The notes under the pieces are model-generated. The model was not told where the DNA came from and did no database searches. It saw nothing but the letters and a program-made list of their open reading frames with translations. 64,000 bases of DNA, from contig NC_068569.1 of NCBI RefSeq assembly GCF_025698545.1, positions 9,176,001 through 9,240,000 on the forward strand, written 5' to 3'. This document shows, in pieces, positions 25,224 to 38,196 of this stretch (its first letter is position 1; each line of letters begins with the position of its first letter). Position numbers and translations under genes: made by a program. Origin of the DNA: Gossypium raimondii (Eukaryota > Streptophyta > Magnoliopsida > Malvales > Malvaceae).

Positions 25224-28200
25224 TGAGATTGAAAGATTTATGATTGGTTCAAAAAGTAATAAGAAAATTTTGTACAATCCATGCTATTGATCCAAAAGTT
25301 TTTTTTGGCCTTTATTCGGTTTCTACATTTTACTTCACTGGTTTTTAATATTGATGTTGGGTTGGTTATTTGTTCGTGTCAAAATTATAAAGCAAAAATT
25401 TGAAGATTAAAATATGTTGTAAGTCTCCAACACCTTGCACATTTAGATTTTAGTCCCTATTTTTATTTACAGGAATTTAATCTCACTATTTTTTTAATTA
25501 AAAAATTCAGTTCAATTGTAATCACTATTAAAAGATTTTCGGGGTATTACACTTACTTTGCCTGTATACTTCAAATCCCTCCACTTTCCCTTTTTTCCTT
25601 TACTCAAAATTAACCTAAAAATTTTTATTTTTCACTTTGGGATTCCTTCCCCCACGCCCTCACTTTCTCTTTGGCTTATTGTTTAGTCCCACAATCACGG
25701 TAAATATAACTATGCCTGTGGTGTAACTTGAATTATGACCACAATGATCATCTTGTAGCGCTATGTATAGTTACTTTGCAGGCCTAAAATTGTTCTTTAT
25801 ATTATTAAGCAAATTGTATTGTTTATGTAATTAAATAATCTTATACTTTGTTTATTAGTTAAATAATTGCCCCATATAAACGTAACATTGAATATAAATA
25901 ATAGAATTCATTAACTCGACTTGACTTAACTCAAAACGATTTGACTCGATCGATACTCACCCCTAACTATGGGTGCCATTTGTGGAATTTGGGCCATTTT
26001 CAGACATAGGATAAATTTATTCCATTAAGCTCTAACTTTTAAGGGGACTTTTAACTTCGGACCATAGGCCCACTTATTACACTAATCATCAAATTGGGTC
26101 ACTATTATTGTCATTCCAACTATTCTTTCCAAGTGCATGATTGGGTTAATGTTACACATTAATCGAGTCTTAATTTAATTGAAATTTTATTAAAAATTAC
26201 TTTTAATAAAGCAATAAATATTATTATAATATTTTTTGTATTCTCATATTTTATATAGATTAAAATATGTTTGTCAGTCTCTATACTTGAACAAAATTTG
26301 AGATCTAACTCGTGTACTTGAAAAGTTAGTTAAATCTCAAATTTTGTTCATTTAAAATCTTAGTTTAATCATAATTACTTTTTGTCAATATTTATCAAAT
26401 TGACATGTTGATTAAGTTGTTCTAACGTAATTTATCACAAGATTGACAGAAAATAAATATATTAAATTGACAAATTTTAACAGAAATTATCAATAATAAT
26501 AACTTAAATTTTAAGTTTTAAAATATAATGACTAGCATCATATTTTAACATTTTGCTGAAACTTAAACCTAAAACATTTTACACGTCAATATTTTCAACT
26601 TACCATTTTAACCATAAACTCATCTCAAACTATGAGTTAGCATAATCTAAAATATGCATTTAATACACTTTGAGATTTAATCACACTCATAATGCCTCTT
26701 TAAATTTTTGTTAAGAAATCATTTAAAATACCTTAAAATGACCTAAAAATAAATTAAAACTTTTAACAGGTAATATCATATAAATTTATGCACAGAAACT
26801 AACACGACACGAATTAAAAATTGTGTATCCGTACAAATTTACAAAGAGTTTCTGGTAATATTTTTATAAAATTAAGGGTTTTGTGAAAAATAATATCATA
26901 TTTTGAGCAAGTGATATCTCTTGTATTATTCTTACCATTAAAAATTAAGGCTATCAGAATCCTAAAGAACATTATTTAGCACAATAAATAAAACTAATGA
27001 ATGTAATAATTTATCACATATTAACATGCCCGTCACACATTAGTTTTTTTTTTGGGGTTCCATTGTAAAAAATTAATACTGTTTAGTTAAAGTATTATTT
27101 TTACGTAGGATTTAGTATATAAGTATGTTAATTTAATTGCAAACAATTTTACTTATCTTTTCTAAGTTTAAGTTTAAAGTTGTACTAACTATTCTTTATT
27201 TTATGTGTAATTATTATAATACATATGTAAAATAAGTTTTTTTTTTGTCATGTTATAACACTGGTAATCAAATGAGGAATTAGTGATTTAGGTAAGTTGT
27301 ATAATGTTGAACAAGTTGAGGTCAAATTAAACCCAAAAACTCAATTATCAAATTAAGAAAAGTGTTAAATTCATATACCAAATTGAACATAAAAATTATT
27401 AAATTCATATGCTTAAATTTCAGTTAAAAATCAAATCTTATATTAAGCTTTGTCCTTTCTTCTATTAAAGAGTAGATAATGATTTTTGTAAGACGTCTCA
27501 ACAACTGAACTTTGAAAAATGTTAAAACGTAGTTTCTATATAATTTCAAATGTTAAAATAATTTTGACAAATTGTTTATTTATTTAATTTTAAAGGGAAG
27601 ATATGGTATTTGGAGTGAAGAGTCAAACTTCAGGTCAGCAATAATGGTTTCGACATGATTAGGGTCTCATGCATATGTAAGGGAAATGAAGTTGCTTGAA
27701 TAATTTTGAAAAATTCTTGATGGTGTTGATATTAGAAAAAGTGGTATCATTACAAACACATAATGGGATATTATTTTTGAATTTAAGATATAAAACCCAA
27801 CCACTGAAGAAGACTGTTTTTGGCTCATTGATCAAACAAATAAATCTCCATCTATTTCAGATATTATTATTTTTCATTTCCAAGATATCGGTTGTAGAGT
27901 CAGCCCATGGCAGGGAATTGTTCAATTTTGATGGATTTTTTAAATGGATGAAGTTTAATCTACAAGTCATATCATCAGTCTTTCTCCTGACCCTATTTTA
28001 TACGGCTTTTTTTTTTTTGAATGAACATTTTATAGAAGTGGTCCGAACAAAGCTCTCAGTCATTTTCACAGCATATAAAATCATAACCATATATGGTTTT
28101 TATGATAGATGCATTGCACCAGATTTTTTACGGATTTTTTTTTGTTTAGTTTTTTTTTTTTTAATTTGACCAAAACATTTCCCCCCATTTATTCCATTCC

Positions 28201-28507
28201 GTTGATTGGAATCTCGGTTTATTGAGAGGCCAAATTTGATTGAGCTTTTTTTTTTTTACAGGTTGATTGAGAGTTATTAATTCAAATATTTTTACAATCA
28301 AATCATTAATTTTAAGCTTAATTAATTGAATAGATTATATCCTCGATTCAACCCTTAAAAAATATGACTTAATTTTTTTATAAATATAAATAAATAGTAA
28401 TAACTACATGAACTTCACTTAAACATTCCAAATGTAATTAAATATTGTTATTCTTAAATCATAGTTAATATATTGAAAATTTAAAATTCAACCACTAAAA
28501 CAAACAT
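25224..28507. other. A/T-rich intergenic DNA with an unexplained open frame
   Basis: Largely A/T-rich, with a small inverted repeat at about 26288-26350 (ACAAAATTTGAGAT / ATCTCAAATTTTGT). The plus frame 27696-28169 (157 codons) is long for this composition but matches no family I know, has long Phe/Leu runs from T-tracts, and does not start with ATG. I regard it as probably non-coding. Confidence 0.4.
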
Positions 28508-28624
28508 TCAGGGATGTTTGGTTGAAGGTAATGGCTATGTCATTACCATTACCTGCCTATTACAAGCCTATTTTGCAGGCCCACTTAAACAGATGTTTGG
28601 TTCAAGGTAATACCCTATTACTGG

Positions 28625-29316
28625 TAGGGGTGTGCATAATTCGGGTAAAATTGAAAAAAATTAGTTAACCGACCGAATTCGATTAATCGGTTGGTTAACC
28701 GAATTTTTTCAGTCGGGGGTCGGTTAATTTTTTTATGATTTTTCGGTTAACGGTTAATTCGGTTCGAAACCGGTCGGTTAACCAAAAAAATTAATAAATA
28801 AAATTATCCAACCCAACCCAATAAAACTAAAACTAAAGTCTACCCAATTACCCAACCCAATAAAACTAAAACTAAAGTCTACCCAATTACCAACCCAATA
28901 AAAATAAAACTAAAGTCTAACTCTTAAGTATCTACCCAATTACACATGTTTTTTTTTAAGGTTTAATGCAAATGGAGATTTTTTGAAGAGAAATGGATAT
29001 AAATGGAGAATATTAAAGACTTACATTTCAACTATGTGTTAATTTCAAGAATTATGCAATGCTTTTGATTATATAGTGATTCAAAGACTTATGTAATAGT
29101 TTTAATTATGTAGTGATTCAATTCGGGTAATTTGGGTAATTCGGTTAATTCGGTTCATTTTTAACCAAAAATAAAAACCATACAATTTTCGGTTAATTCG
29201 GTTAACCGACCTAATTAACCGAAAAAATTTCGATTCGGTTAACGGTTAAAAATTTTGGAAGGTCGGTTAAGTCGGTTATAGCTATTTCAGGTCGGTTAAC
29301 TGAATGCACACCCCTA
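28625..29316. mobile_element. Non-autonomous hAT element 1 (692 bp)
   Basis: The termini TAGGGGTGTGCAT and ATGCACACCCCTA form a perfect 13-bp inverted repeat, flanked by the 8-bp target duplication ATTACTGG (28617-28624, 29317-29324). Subterminal regions are full of GGTTAACCGA/GGTCGGTTAA motifs in both orientations. There is no transposase. A tandem repeat of about 45 bp lies inside at about 28807-28920. Confidence 0.9.
28807..28920. repeat. Tandem repeat inside hAT element 1
   Basis: About three copies of a unit containing CCAACCCAATAAAACTAAAA and AAAGTCTACCCAATTA. Confidence 0.8.
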
Positions 29317-29579
29317 ATTACTGGTGTATTCTATTTCGGGCTTAAGCAGAGATATTTGTTGATTTCTATTCCCTTCCCTCTTCACCGTTTACCAATTGGT
29401 TGCCATATGAACCCTATTTTACCCTCACCAAATTCTCACATCAAAAACACTCAAACGGTAGCCATTTCTTGCTTCCTTCGACTCCGACGTTCCTCCTCTT
29501 CATCCAAGGTCAGGTAAACATTTTTCCTTCTATTGTTCCTTTCATTTTCCTGTCTGTCTTGTTTTTATTACCTAAGTTG

Positions 29580-29890
29580 CGTGCCGAGTGGGGGCATTAA
29601 GATAGCTTGGGACGAGAGAGAATCGAACAACTAGTCAGCTTGGGAAGGGGCTGAGTGGGCCCTTGTTGGCTCAGCGTGTGAGAGGGAGGTGAAATTTCAG
29701 ACCTAGTCTGAAGTTGAAACACTCCGTAAGGAGGTTGAACCGTAAGACGTTACGGTAGTAGGCTAATCCTTGGCTTAAGAAGCTGAAAGGAAAAAGCGGT
29801 GTTGGCTTGTCTGAGTAGTAAACGACCCCTGGCAAATTAAATTGAGTCAGTACCTTTTCTGGCGCCGCTGGCTCGCTCTCTCTCTCACCT
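29580..29890. other. More GC-rich unassigned segment within the Harbinger
   Basis: About 300 bases of clearly higher GC than the surroundings, without a long frame, lying after a leader-like stretch (CTTCATCCAAGGTCAG followed by GTAAAC). It may be an extra unrecognised insertion or part of the element's 5' leader intron. I could not match it to a tRNA, rRNA or SINE. Confidence 0.3.
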
Positions 29891-30165
29891 CTAACCTTTT
29901 TCTTTAAAACAACGTTATTTAATTTTTCTTTCTTAGTCCTAGAAAAGATAAAAATTTTAACCTAAATATGGTATAATTTGATTCTTTCTGAGTCAGTACC
30001 TATCTCATGAAACGTGTAGACTTTGAGCTTTATTGTCATTGATTGCCTGTTAAGAAATTTAAAAAGAAAATTGAACTACATTTGAAACCTTACAGTTCAT
30101 TTCTTTCCGAGCTTAATTAATTAAATTGATGTAAATTGAATTCTTATGAAGTTGTTTACCGCAAG

Positions 30166-30790
30166 TAGACCTGTCCATGGGCCGGGCCGAGCCGGGCCCA
30201 CAAAAAAATTTTCAGCCCGTTTACTAGGCGGGCCCGCCCGCCCAAATATGGGCTCGAGATTTTGCCTGAGCCTGCCGGAGAAAAAATATGGGGCCGAGCC
30301 GGCCCGGCCGCTTTTAATTAAAATTAAAATTATTTTTTAATAAAATTAAAACTAATTGTTAGTAAAATTATCAAATTATTAATTGTTAATTGTATTAATT
30401 GTTGTAATAAAATCTAAAATTTGATTAGTAAATTTATCAAATTATTAATTGTATTAATTGTATTAATTGTTGTAACAAAATCTAACATTTGATTAGTAAA
30501 ACAAACTTGATGTTTTATTATTATTATTTTGTAACACTAGTCAAGGAAATGAAAGTAAATAAACTTAAAATAAAAACTATTATATTTTAAAAATAAAAAT
30601 ATATATTTAATATTTTTCGGTCGAGCAGAGCCTTACCGAACAAAAATCTTGCCTCAAGCCTGCCCATTTTTAAACGGGCCTAAATTTTTGCCCAAGCCCA
30701 TATTTCGGGCCTATATTTTTACCCAAACTCTCCCATATTTCGGGCGGGCCGTCGGGCTGGGCCGGGCCGCCCGGCCCATAGACAAGTCTA
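30166..30790. mobile_element. Non-autonomous hAT element 2 (625 bp, GGGCCGGGC type)
   Basis: Left end TAGACCTGTCCATGGGCCGG and right end complement TAGACTTGTCTATGGGCCGG form an imperfect inverted repeat. The 8-bp target duplication is ACCGCAAG (30158-30165, 30791-30798). The ends are rich in GGCCCGGC-type motifs around an A/T-rich core with no transposase. The frame at 30146-30340 is a by-product of the GC-rich end. Confidence 0.9.
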
Positions 30791-32136
30791 ACCGCAAGTA
30801 AGCAAAAAAATTCTTTCAAAGTTAGTCAACTAATTAAATCATTATTTGGACTATATAACAGAGCAAGCCTATTTCTACAAACTATTACTGTGCTCCTCGG
30901 TAAAGCATATGTGCATATTGAATGTTGTACCTTATTTTGCTAGTAGGTGTATATGTGCTTTGGTTTCATGCGGAAATGCAATGAGATGCTTTGTTTATTT
31001 TTACAGTTTCTGTTGACAGAGGAAAACCATACTCACTTGAATCTTCATTTGCTTTGTCATACAGGCCAGAAAGACACCATCAATGGAATCTGTTGATTCT
31101 TCTAGTGAAGAAGAGTAAGTTACTCATTATATTTATAGCTTTCTGCTTTATTATTTGGATTTCTTTTAACTAGCATCTCTACATTTGAAAACTTACTCAG
31201 GCTTTGTTCTTTTGCAATTCTTGCTTAGCACAAGCATGAATCTTAGTCCATCTTAATCATTTTATAGCCAATTGTTTGTATGATCTGACTCTGATATTGC
31301 AGCTAATGTGGGCTGGTTTTTTTTTTTTTCTCATTGCTTATTTGTATTGATAACATTTGCATGAAAATGGACCATCTTACCATATTGACTTCAAATATAT
31401 ATTATGCATATATGTGTGCTCAAATCATTGGTGATTGCTTACCACAGTGAGCCAATGATATTATATTTAATTTAAATCTAATTTGATCTAGTATGCTTCG
31501 TTCATTTATAATTTCAAAATTTTAATTTTTTAGTACCGAATTGGCACAATAAATCTATAATATTTAATATTTAAGTTTGTAGTTGTAACTTTCTACTAGT
31601 TTTCTTTGTTATTAGTCTGTCCATACATTTTAAAGGCAACAGATAATTGAGTTTCTATTTTCTAAGGTTGTATAGTAATTCTCCTTAAAAACTAATGAAA
31701 GCATGATCATATTTTGTACCTATCTTCCTTTGTTTTATGTAATTTAAATTAAGGTATCGTTTATAATGTTGATAGTTGATTGGACAAAGGCATTATAACT
31801 TGATCACCAGTCCATTGTAAGATTTTTGTATTGAGTTGCAGGCAATCGTTCATTACCCTCATTTTTCCACTGGTTTTTATCTATTTTGATTGATTCAAAA
31901 GTTGCAGATTTTTTCTGGCATTTACATGGTTGCTAAGGACATTTTCTTAGAATGATTAGTTCTTTATCCATTTCTATTCTCATTTTCCAAGTTTCATCTA
32001 TTTGATTTCTTCAGAAGCTGATAGTGTTCATGTTTCTCTTCTGACAACTTTTTTTTTCACTATTTCTCAATGCCATGTTCAGTTGTAAGTAGTGCATGTT
32101 GTATCTTATTATGATTTATTGAATTATTGTGGCTTT

Positions 32137-32335
32137 GAACTTGTAATATTGTGTTTCTCATCCTTCCTTGTTTGGTTGCTCATAAAATTGAGGGAAAATG
32201 GGTATTTAACTACTTGATAGAACTTGTAACATTGTGTTTCTCATTCTTCCTTGTTTGGTTGCTCATAAAATTGAGGGAAATTAAATGAGTATTTAACTAC
32301 TTGATGGAACTTGTAACATTGTGTTTCTCATTCTA
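32137..32335 (+). repeat. Tandem direct repeat, about 85 bp x 2.4
   Basis: Units begin GAACTTGTAA at 32137, 32220 and 32307 and share TTCCTTGTTTGGTTGCTC and AAAATTGAGGGAAA; the third is partial. It lies in non-coding Harbinger sequence. Confidence 0.8.
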
Positions 32336-33721
32336 GTCTAGTCATCTATGCAAGCCTTTTTCTCATTCTAGTTTAGTCAAATGCTAGATGAGTATGCTTT
32401 AATTGTTCAACCTTATGTAATATTATGTGTTATTTTTAGTTTTATTGGTTTCATGTTTTCCATTCATTTTGCCTTTGGTTTTTTGTTAAGTTTATTTTTA
32501 TTTGGATTTTTTAGTTGGAACCATTATGTGTTAAATGTGTATCCTCTTGAAATAATGGAATGGTTTGTATTTTAGCTAAAGAAGTGGTTGAAGGTAGCAA
32601 CAAGAAGGGGAAAAATATCACTCAAGGGTGTGCTAAGGTAGCAACAAGACAATATATACATGTTAAACTACATTTACAATTCGGATTTGATCTTTTTACT
32701 TTAAACAAGAACATTTGGTTATATTTAATTTTCGATATGTTTTTATTTTTGATATGTTTCATTTAAAACTATTTTAATCTTTTAATATATTTTTAAACTA
32801 TTTTTATTTTCGATATCTTTAATTTATGTTATATTTAATTTTGGTCTTCAAACAATGTTTTATATTACTTATATTGTTTGATTAAAATTATAATTAACAC
32901 TACAAAAATTCTCTCAACAAACGAAACAAAAAAAAAGAAAGTAAAATGCTACAAACAAACCATGTTATGGTAAGAATGTAATGTATATGGAGTTTTAGAT
33001 TTTATTTAAATACAAATAATAATTGAATATTTTAAAATACATAATTTTTAAAATATTTAACACACTATATACCTATAATCGAATTGAGTTAATACAAAAT
33101 AAAAGAAATTAAGTCCTTATTTTCTTTTCTCATTAAAATTATTAAATTCATATTATTTTTCCCTTTTACTAATTTTAACTATTCAAACAAAATAATATAC
33201 ATTTTCTATTCACAATTATTAATTCAAATAAAACATTAGTTAATTACAATGTGAGGATGAATACAAACTTTTAGAAGGTAAATTAAAGATCAAATATTTT
33301 AAAAATTTTCATATAATATATGTATATTTATGTAGAACTGAAACTATGTTATTTGGATGTGGATGTATTAAATAGGTTTTTTTTTAAATAATTATTAAAC
33401 GTCAGTCATTAATTAATCAAATCCACAAAAACACATTCTTTTCTTTTCTTTCTTTTTTTTTCTTTTTTTGGGTGATTGATAAGAAATGAATTTCTAGTTT
33501 TTTACGTGCAAAGATAGTTTGATTGCTTCCTCCACCCACAGTTGAGCGTCCTGTATTCACTGAATCACTGTAAGTTTTTTGGCAATTAAATTCTTTAATT
33601 TTTTTTTACTGTTATTAAAATTAGTATTGGAGAAATGTGACCCTTTTACTATGATTTGAAGATATGTAACACTTAATATCTTACAGTAATGACTCGTCTG
33701 CCTTTAATAGTATAAAGTGTG

Positions 33722-35081
33722 AGGCGTAAAAGAATTAGTCTTGCATTGACAATATGGTTGCAAATGTGTACAGTTGCGAGTTGGTTCTTAGTTACATTGG
33801 GTGCCATCCATAGCCTACATACTTATAGACCAAGGATTAGATCCTATATTTTAGATTTTTATGCAAAACGAGATTATGTGAAAAGACTTGTATATGCTAG
33901 TGACGAGACCTGCATTGAACAAGTTAGAATGAATAAAATTACCTTTTTTAAACTATGTGAGATGTTACAAACTTTATGGGAATTGAAGTCGTCAAGGAAC
34001 ATGCTTGTTGATGAGCAAGTGACAATGTTTTTACATATCATTTCTCATCACTTTAAAAATCAAGTTATCAAGCATCACTTTAATAGGTCCGGGGAAACTG
34101 TTAGCAGATCATTTCACAATATTTTAAATGTTGTCATACGCTTACAAGATGTTTTATTTAAAAAGGCAAAGCTAATTACAGCTAATTCTACAGACCCAAG
34201 GTGGAAATGGTTCAAGGTATTAGAGTGAGTTCTATATATAGCTTGTACATAATTTAGTTGATTTAGATTTAAATATAGTATCATAACTCAAGGTTTTATA
34301 CATGTGATGTATAATTACTTAGGTGCTTTAGAAGGAATCCACATCAAGATTAGGGTTCCAACAGTTGATAAACCTAGATTTCGAACGCGAAAGGTGACAT
34401 AGCAACAAATATGTTAGGTTTTTGTACACCTGATATGCATTTTGTTTATGTTCTTCCTAGTTGGGAAGGTTCTGTTGTTGATGGATGGGTTCTTCAAGAT
34501 GCCATTAGTAAGAGACATGGACTAAAAGTTCCTCATGGTAAAATGCAAAATTAAAGGACTTTGAATTAATCTTTAAGATCATACTTTTTTGGGAAATTAA
34601 CCATGACAAATAGTTTTTTATAGGTTGTTATTATCTAGTTGATGCTGGATATACAAATTCTGAGGGATTTCTTGCACCTTTTAAAGGACAAAGATATCAT
34701 TTGAATGAGTGGCATCAATGTTACCAGCCTAGTACTCTGGAAGAATTTTTCAATATGAAACATGATTCAACACGTAATGTTATTGAAAGATGCTTTGGGT
34801 TATTAAAACTTAGATGAGAATACTTAGGAGTCTATCATTCTATCCTATGAGGGTGCACAATATATAGAATCATTATTGCACGTTGTTTGTTCCATAATTT
34901 TATTCGAACCTATATGAGTCTTGATCCTATTGAAGCGGAGTTGGGAGAAGAATTACCTAGTAATGTGATAGATGACGATGAACCGAATATCGTAAATATT
35001 CATCCATCGGATGCATGAGATACTTGGAGGATGGAACTAGCTAACCAAATGTTCGATGAATGTCAAGCATCTAGAAATTAG
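33722..35081 (+). pseudogene. Harbinger (DDE_Tnp_4, ALP1-like) transposase, broken
   Basis: The first block (to about 34228) matches the DUF8040-type N-terminus of plant Harbinger transposases (LVYASDETCIEQVRMN, then FNRSGETVSRSFHNILN). Then come LGALEGIHIKIRVP, SWEGSVVDGWVLQDAI, YYLVDAGYTNSEGFLAPFKG and NVIERCFGLLK, the DDE catalytic blocks in order. The first acidic residue, normally Asp in GALDGT, is Glu here; the Asp of VDAGY and the Glu of IERCF remain. Three in-frame TGA codons (34815, 34848, 35016) cut off the C-terminal part, whose remains run to 35081 (ELANQMFDECQASRN). The frame opening at 33719 has no ATG at its start. Confidence 0.85.
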
Positions 35082-35627
35082 TTAGTGTAGGGTAAAAATA
35101 GTAAACGTTAATTTGTTTGTGTTATTTCATGTATCTAGTTTATGAAACATTGGTGGTGTTTGAATGGTTTTTTGTCTTGTACTAGACTTGTTGAATTATA
35201 ATTTATTTTCTTTTGGTTCATCATGTGTTATAATTTTATAAAGTGTTGACATTTTGATTCATAATATTGAACTTAATTTTAATTTGTTTTTTTTCTTAAG
35301 ATAGTTATGTCAGGTTTTCACAATCAAGTATTTATTCCGAAAATTCTCAAGGGACCAAAAGGAAATAAGTTCCAGAAGAAGATGTTGTGTTGGTTGTCTG
35401 CATGGTCGACTTGCACAATGTTGGAACCTTCAATGTTGATGCGAGATTCAAAGCTGGTTATTTAAATGAGTTGGAAAAAATGTTAGAAAAAGTTTTACCC
35501 AATGCCATGTTGAAGGCTAAACCTAATCTTGAATCGAGAATTAGGACATTGAGAAGGGATTGGTCAATCGTTTATGACATGCTTAGTGGAAAAAACAATA
35601 GCGGTTTTGGTTGGGATGAGCATAGGC

Positions 35628-37414
35628 TGTAATGACCCAAAATTTACAAGCATCGGAAAAGTATATTATCGGGCCTCCGTCTTAGTAAACTGAGTCATAA
35701 AAAAATAAAATTATTTATTTATTTATTTGAAGTAATTATGAGTTTAGTTGAGTGCTTAATTAGGTATTAATTGGGTGAATTTAATTTAACTAAGAGAAAT
35801 TAGGAAAAGGACTAAATTAAATTAGGGATAAAAGTTAAATTATAGATTAATAGAAAATAAAATGATTAAAATGGCAATTAAGCCATTAATAAGAAATGAG
35901 GCAGCATAAGTGATAAAAAGCTTAGATTTTTATGTTTTATATATATTATTTTATTATATAATATATTATAATATATTAATTATATTGATTATATTATTAT
36001 ATATTAAATAAACCAAATAGATGACAAATGTATGGTAAAGATTAAAGACAAGTGTAATAGTAATAATTATATAGGTACACTTTTAATAAAATAAATATAT
36101 GCTTAAATAATAAGTAAAAGAATTTTTTATAATAATATATTATTAATATTATTAGTTAAAATAAAAGAAATAAAGTAAGTAAGTAAAACAAAAGAAAAGA
36201 AAAAAAAGAAGAACAGAAAAGAAACGGAGAAAGAGACGAAAACAGGGGAAGAAAAAGGGAAAGAAAAGAAAGGGAGAAATTTGAGATTTTAAAGCTTCAA
36301 GTTTAATTGGTAAGCTAAATTTAGCCATTTTCTCTTAATTTTGATGTTTTAGAAGCTTTAAAACAAAGTTTTGTTGAAATTAAGTGGAGGTTATGGAAGT
36401 TCATAGGTTTTGAACATTTTCATTTTGAACAAGTTGTTAAATTAGGGTTTAGTTGATAGAATTTCTAGTTAGAATAGATAAAAGGATTGAATTCTAAACT
36501 AAGTTATAAGTTTTACATAGTTGGGATAAAGTTATAAAAAGTCTTAAATTAGGGTTTAGTTATGAATATTGAATAGTTGAGTTAAATATGGCAAGAAATT
36601 AAGTAGAAAAGAAGTATGAATTGAGTTAGAAAAGTTAGTAAACTTAGTTAGAATTAAATTGGGAATAAGTAGGAATTGAATAAAATTTAATTATTATTTT
36701 TATGCTGTAATTAATAGTGAAAATAATAATTATTTTCGTAGCTAACAATGCAAACGAGGCATCGACATCTAAAGGAAAAGAAAAAATCGTTGAGGAGTAA
36801 ACGCGTATTCCGGGTTTGTATTACTATAACTTAATCTATTTAATAAATGCTATATTGAAATTGTATTCATGGGACATTTAAAGTAAGGTAAGTAATAACA
36901 TTTGAAATTAAGTAAGATATGTGTGAATATTGAATTATATGTGAATTGAAATAATAGATGTTTTGAATTGTTTGAGTATTTGAAATTGTTGTGGAAATGA
37001 ATTCGAAATTGGAAAAGTAAAATAATACCCTATTAACTTATCGGACTAGATTGGATACAAATGGCATGCCACAGGATTTGTGATGTGACGCGGAGATTTG
37101 TAGTTCGGCTGAGAAGATGATTATGTTATTATATGCTTCGGTTTATCCGAAGAGGCATTTAATGCCTTATTAGTGCGTTTGGGAGGATATGATATACTGA
37201 TGTGTTATGCAGGATTTATATTATTCCAGGTGTGTTTAGGTTGGATATTCTGGTGTGTTTGGGTGGAATCCGCGTATCTGTCAGAGTCCGAGCCTTGTTA
37301 ATAGGGTAAATAATTGAAATGAAATTTTGAAAATGAGATTGGTTGATTTGACACTATTGAAAAATACGAGAAATAATGTATGAGTTAATTTATGAATTGA
37401 ATTAGTATGTAAAA

Positions 37415-37460
<46 letters not shown>

Positions 37461-38196
37461 TTTAAGATTTGTGAAGTAATATATAAATATGTATATTTAG
37501 TTTAAGTGATTTATAATGATTATGGTCAATGTTTGAAATTATTATTATTATTAAATAGTTTAATTTATAGTAATACCACTGAGTATGAAATACTCAAGAT
37601 ACTGATTGTTTCCGTCATGCAGTTGTAGAAGTCAAATCTTGAACCAAAGATCCAAACCAGGCCGACTTCACAAATTTTGGTGATGTATATTTTCTTTTGG
37701 TAATGTGGCATGTACATAGGATGTGTATAAATGTTATTATGTTTTGAATATAAATAGTTAAAAATGTTAGTATTATAAGTCTAAGAATTTTAATGAAAGA
37801 AGTTTATCAATTTCAATTTAATTAGTACATTGATAAATTTAAATTGATATTAAGTTGATTGAGTTTGATTAGAAGGTATTTAGAATAGAAAATGAGAATG
37901 TGAAATGAATTGGTTGAATTGGTTATGTTTGGAAGTGATATGGTTTTATTTGCAGAGGGTTTTACGTAAAAATAAGCAGAAATGCTGTCGAATTTTTTAA
38001 AAAAAATTGGAATATTCGAACAAGTTCCGTTTTTTTATATATATGTTTTGGGCTTTGAGAGTCCATTATATGGATTTTGTTATTAAATTATATTACGAAT
38101 GTTAATTTATGTATGAATTATTCGTAAGTTGTCTGATATGTTCGGTAATGCCTCGTAATCCTATTCCGGCGACGGTTCGGGTTAGGGGGTGTTACA
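35628..38196 (+). mobile_element. Solo LTR C (2.6 kb)
   Basis: Begins TGTAATGACCCAAAATTTAC, ends GGTTAGGGGGTGTTACA, flanked by the 5-bp duplication TAGGC (35623-35627, 38197-38201). Removing the element and one TAGGC restores the host reading frame across DEHR-QLVVV, which confirms the boundaries. It contains no gag-pol, a degenerate GTGTGTTTGGGTGG-type repeat at about 37125-37285, and a (TA)n run at about 37417-37457. Confidence 0.9.
37417..37457. repeat. (TA)n microsatellite
   Basis: About twenty uninterrupted TA dinucleotides inside solo LTR C. Length is likely variable between individuals. Confidence 0.9.

Noticed and set aside
29590-29640. tRNA-like box B (complement of GAATCGAAC) suggesting a SINE or tRNA
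   Set aside because: No properly spaced box A, no cloverleaf, and no target duplications were found.
30146-30340. Frame rich in Gly, Pro and Arg
   Set aside because: Produced by the GC-rich end of hAT element 2; the same applies to 54891-55157 in element 3.
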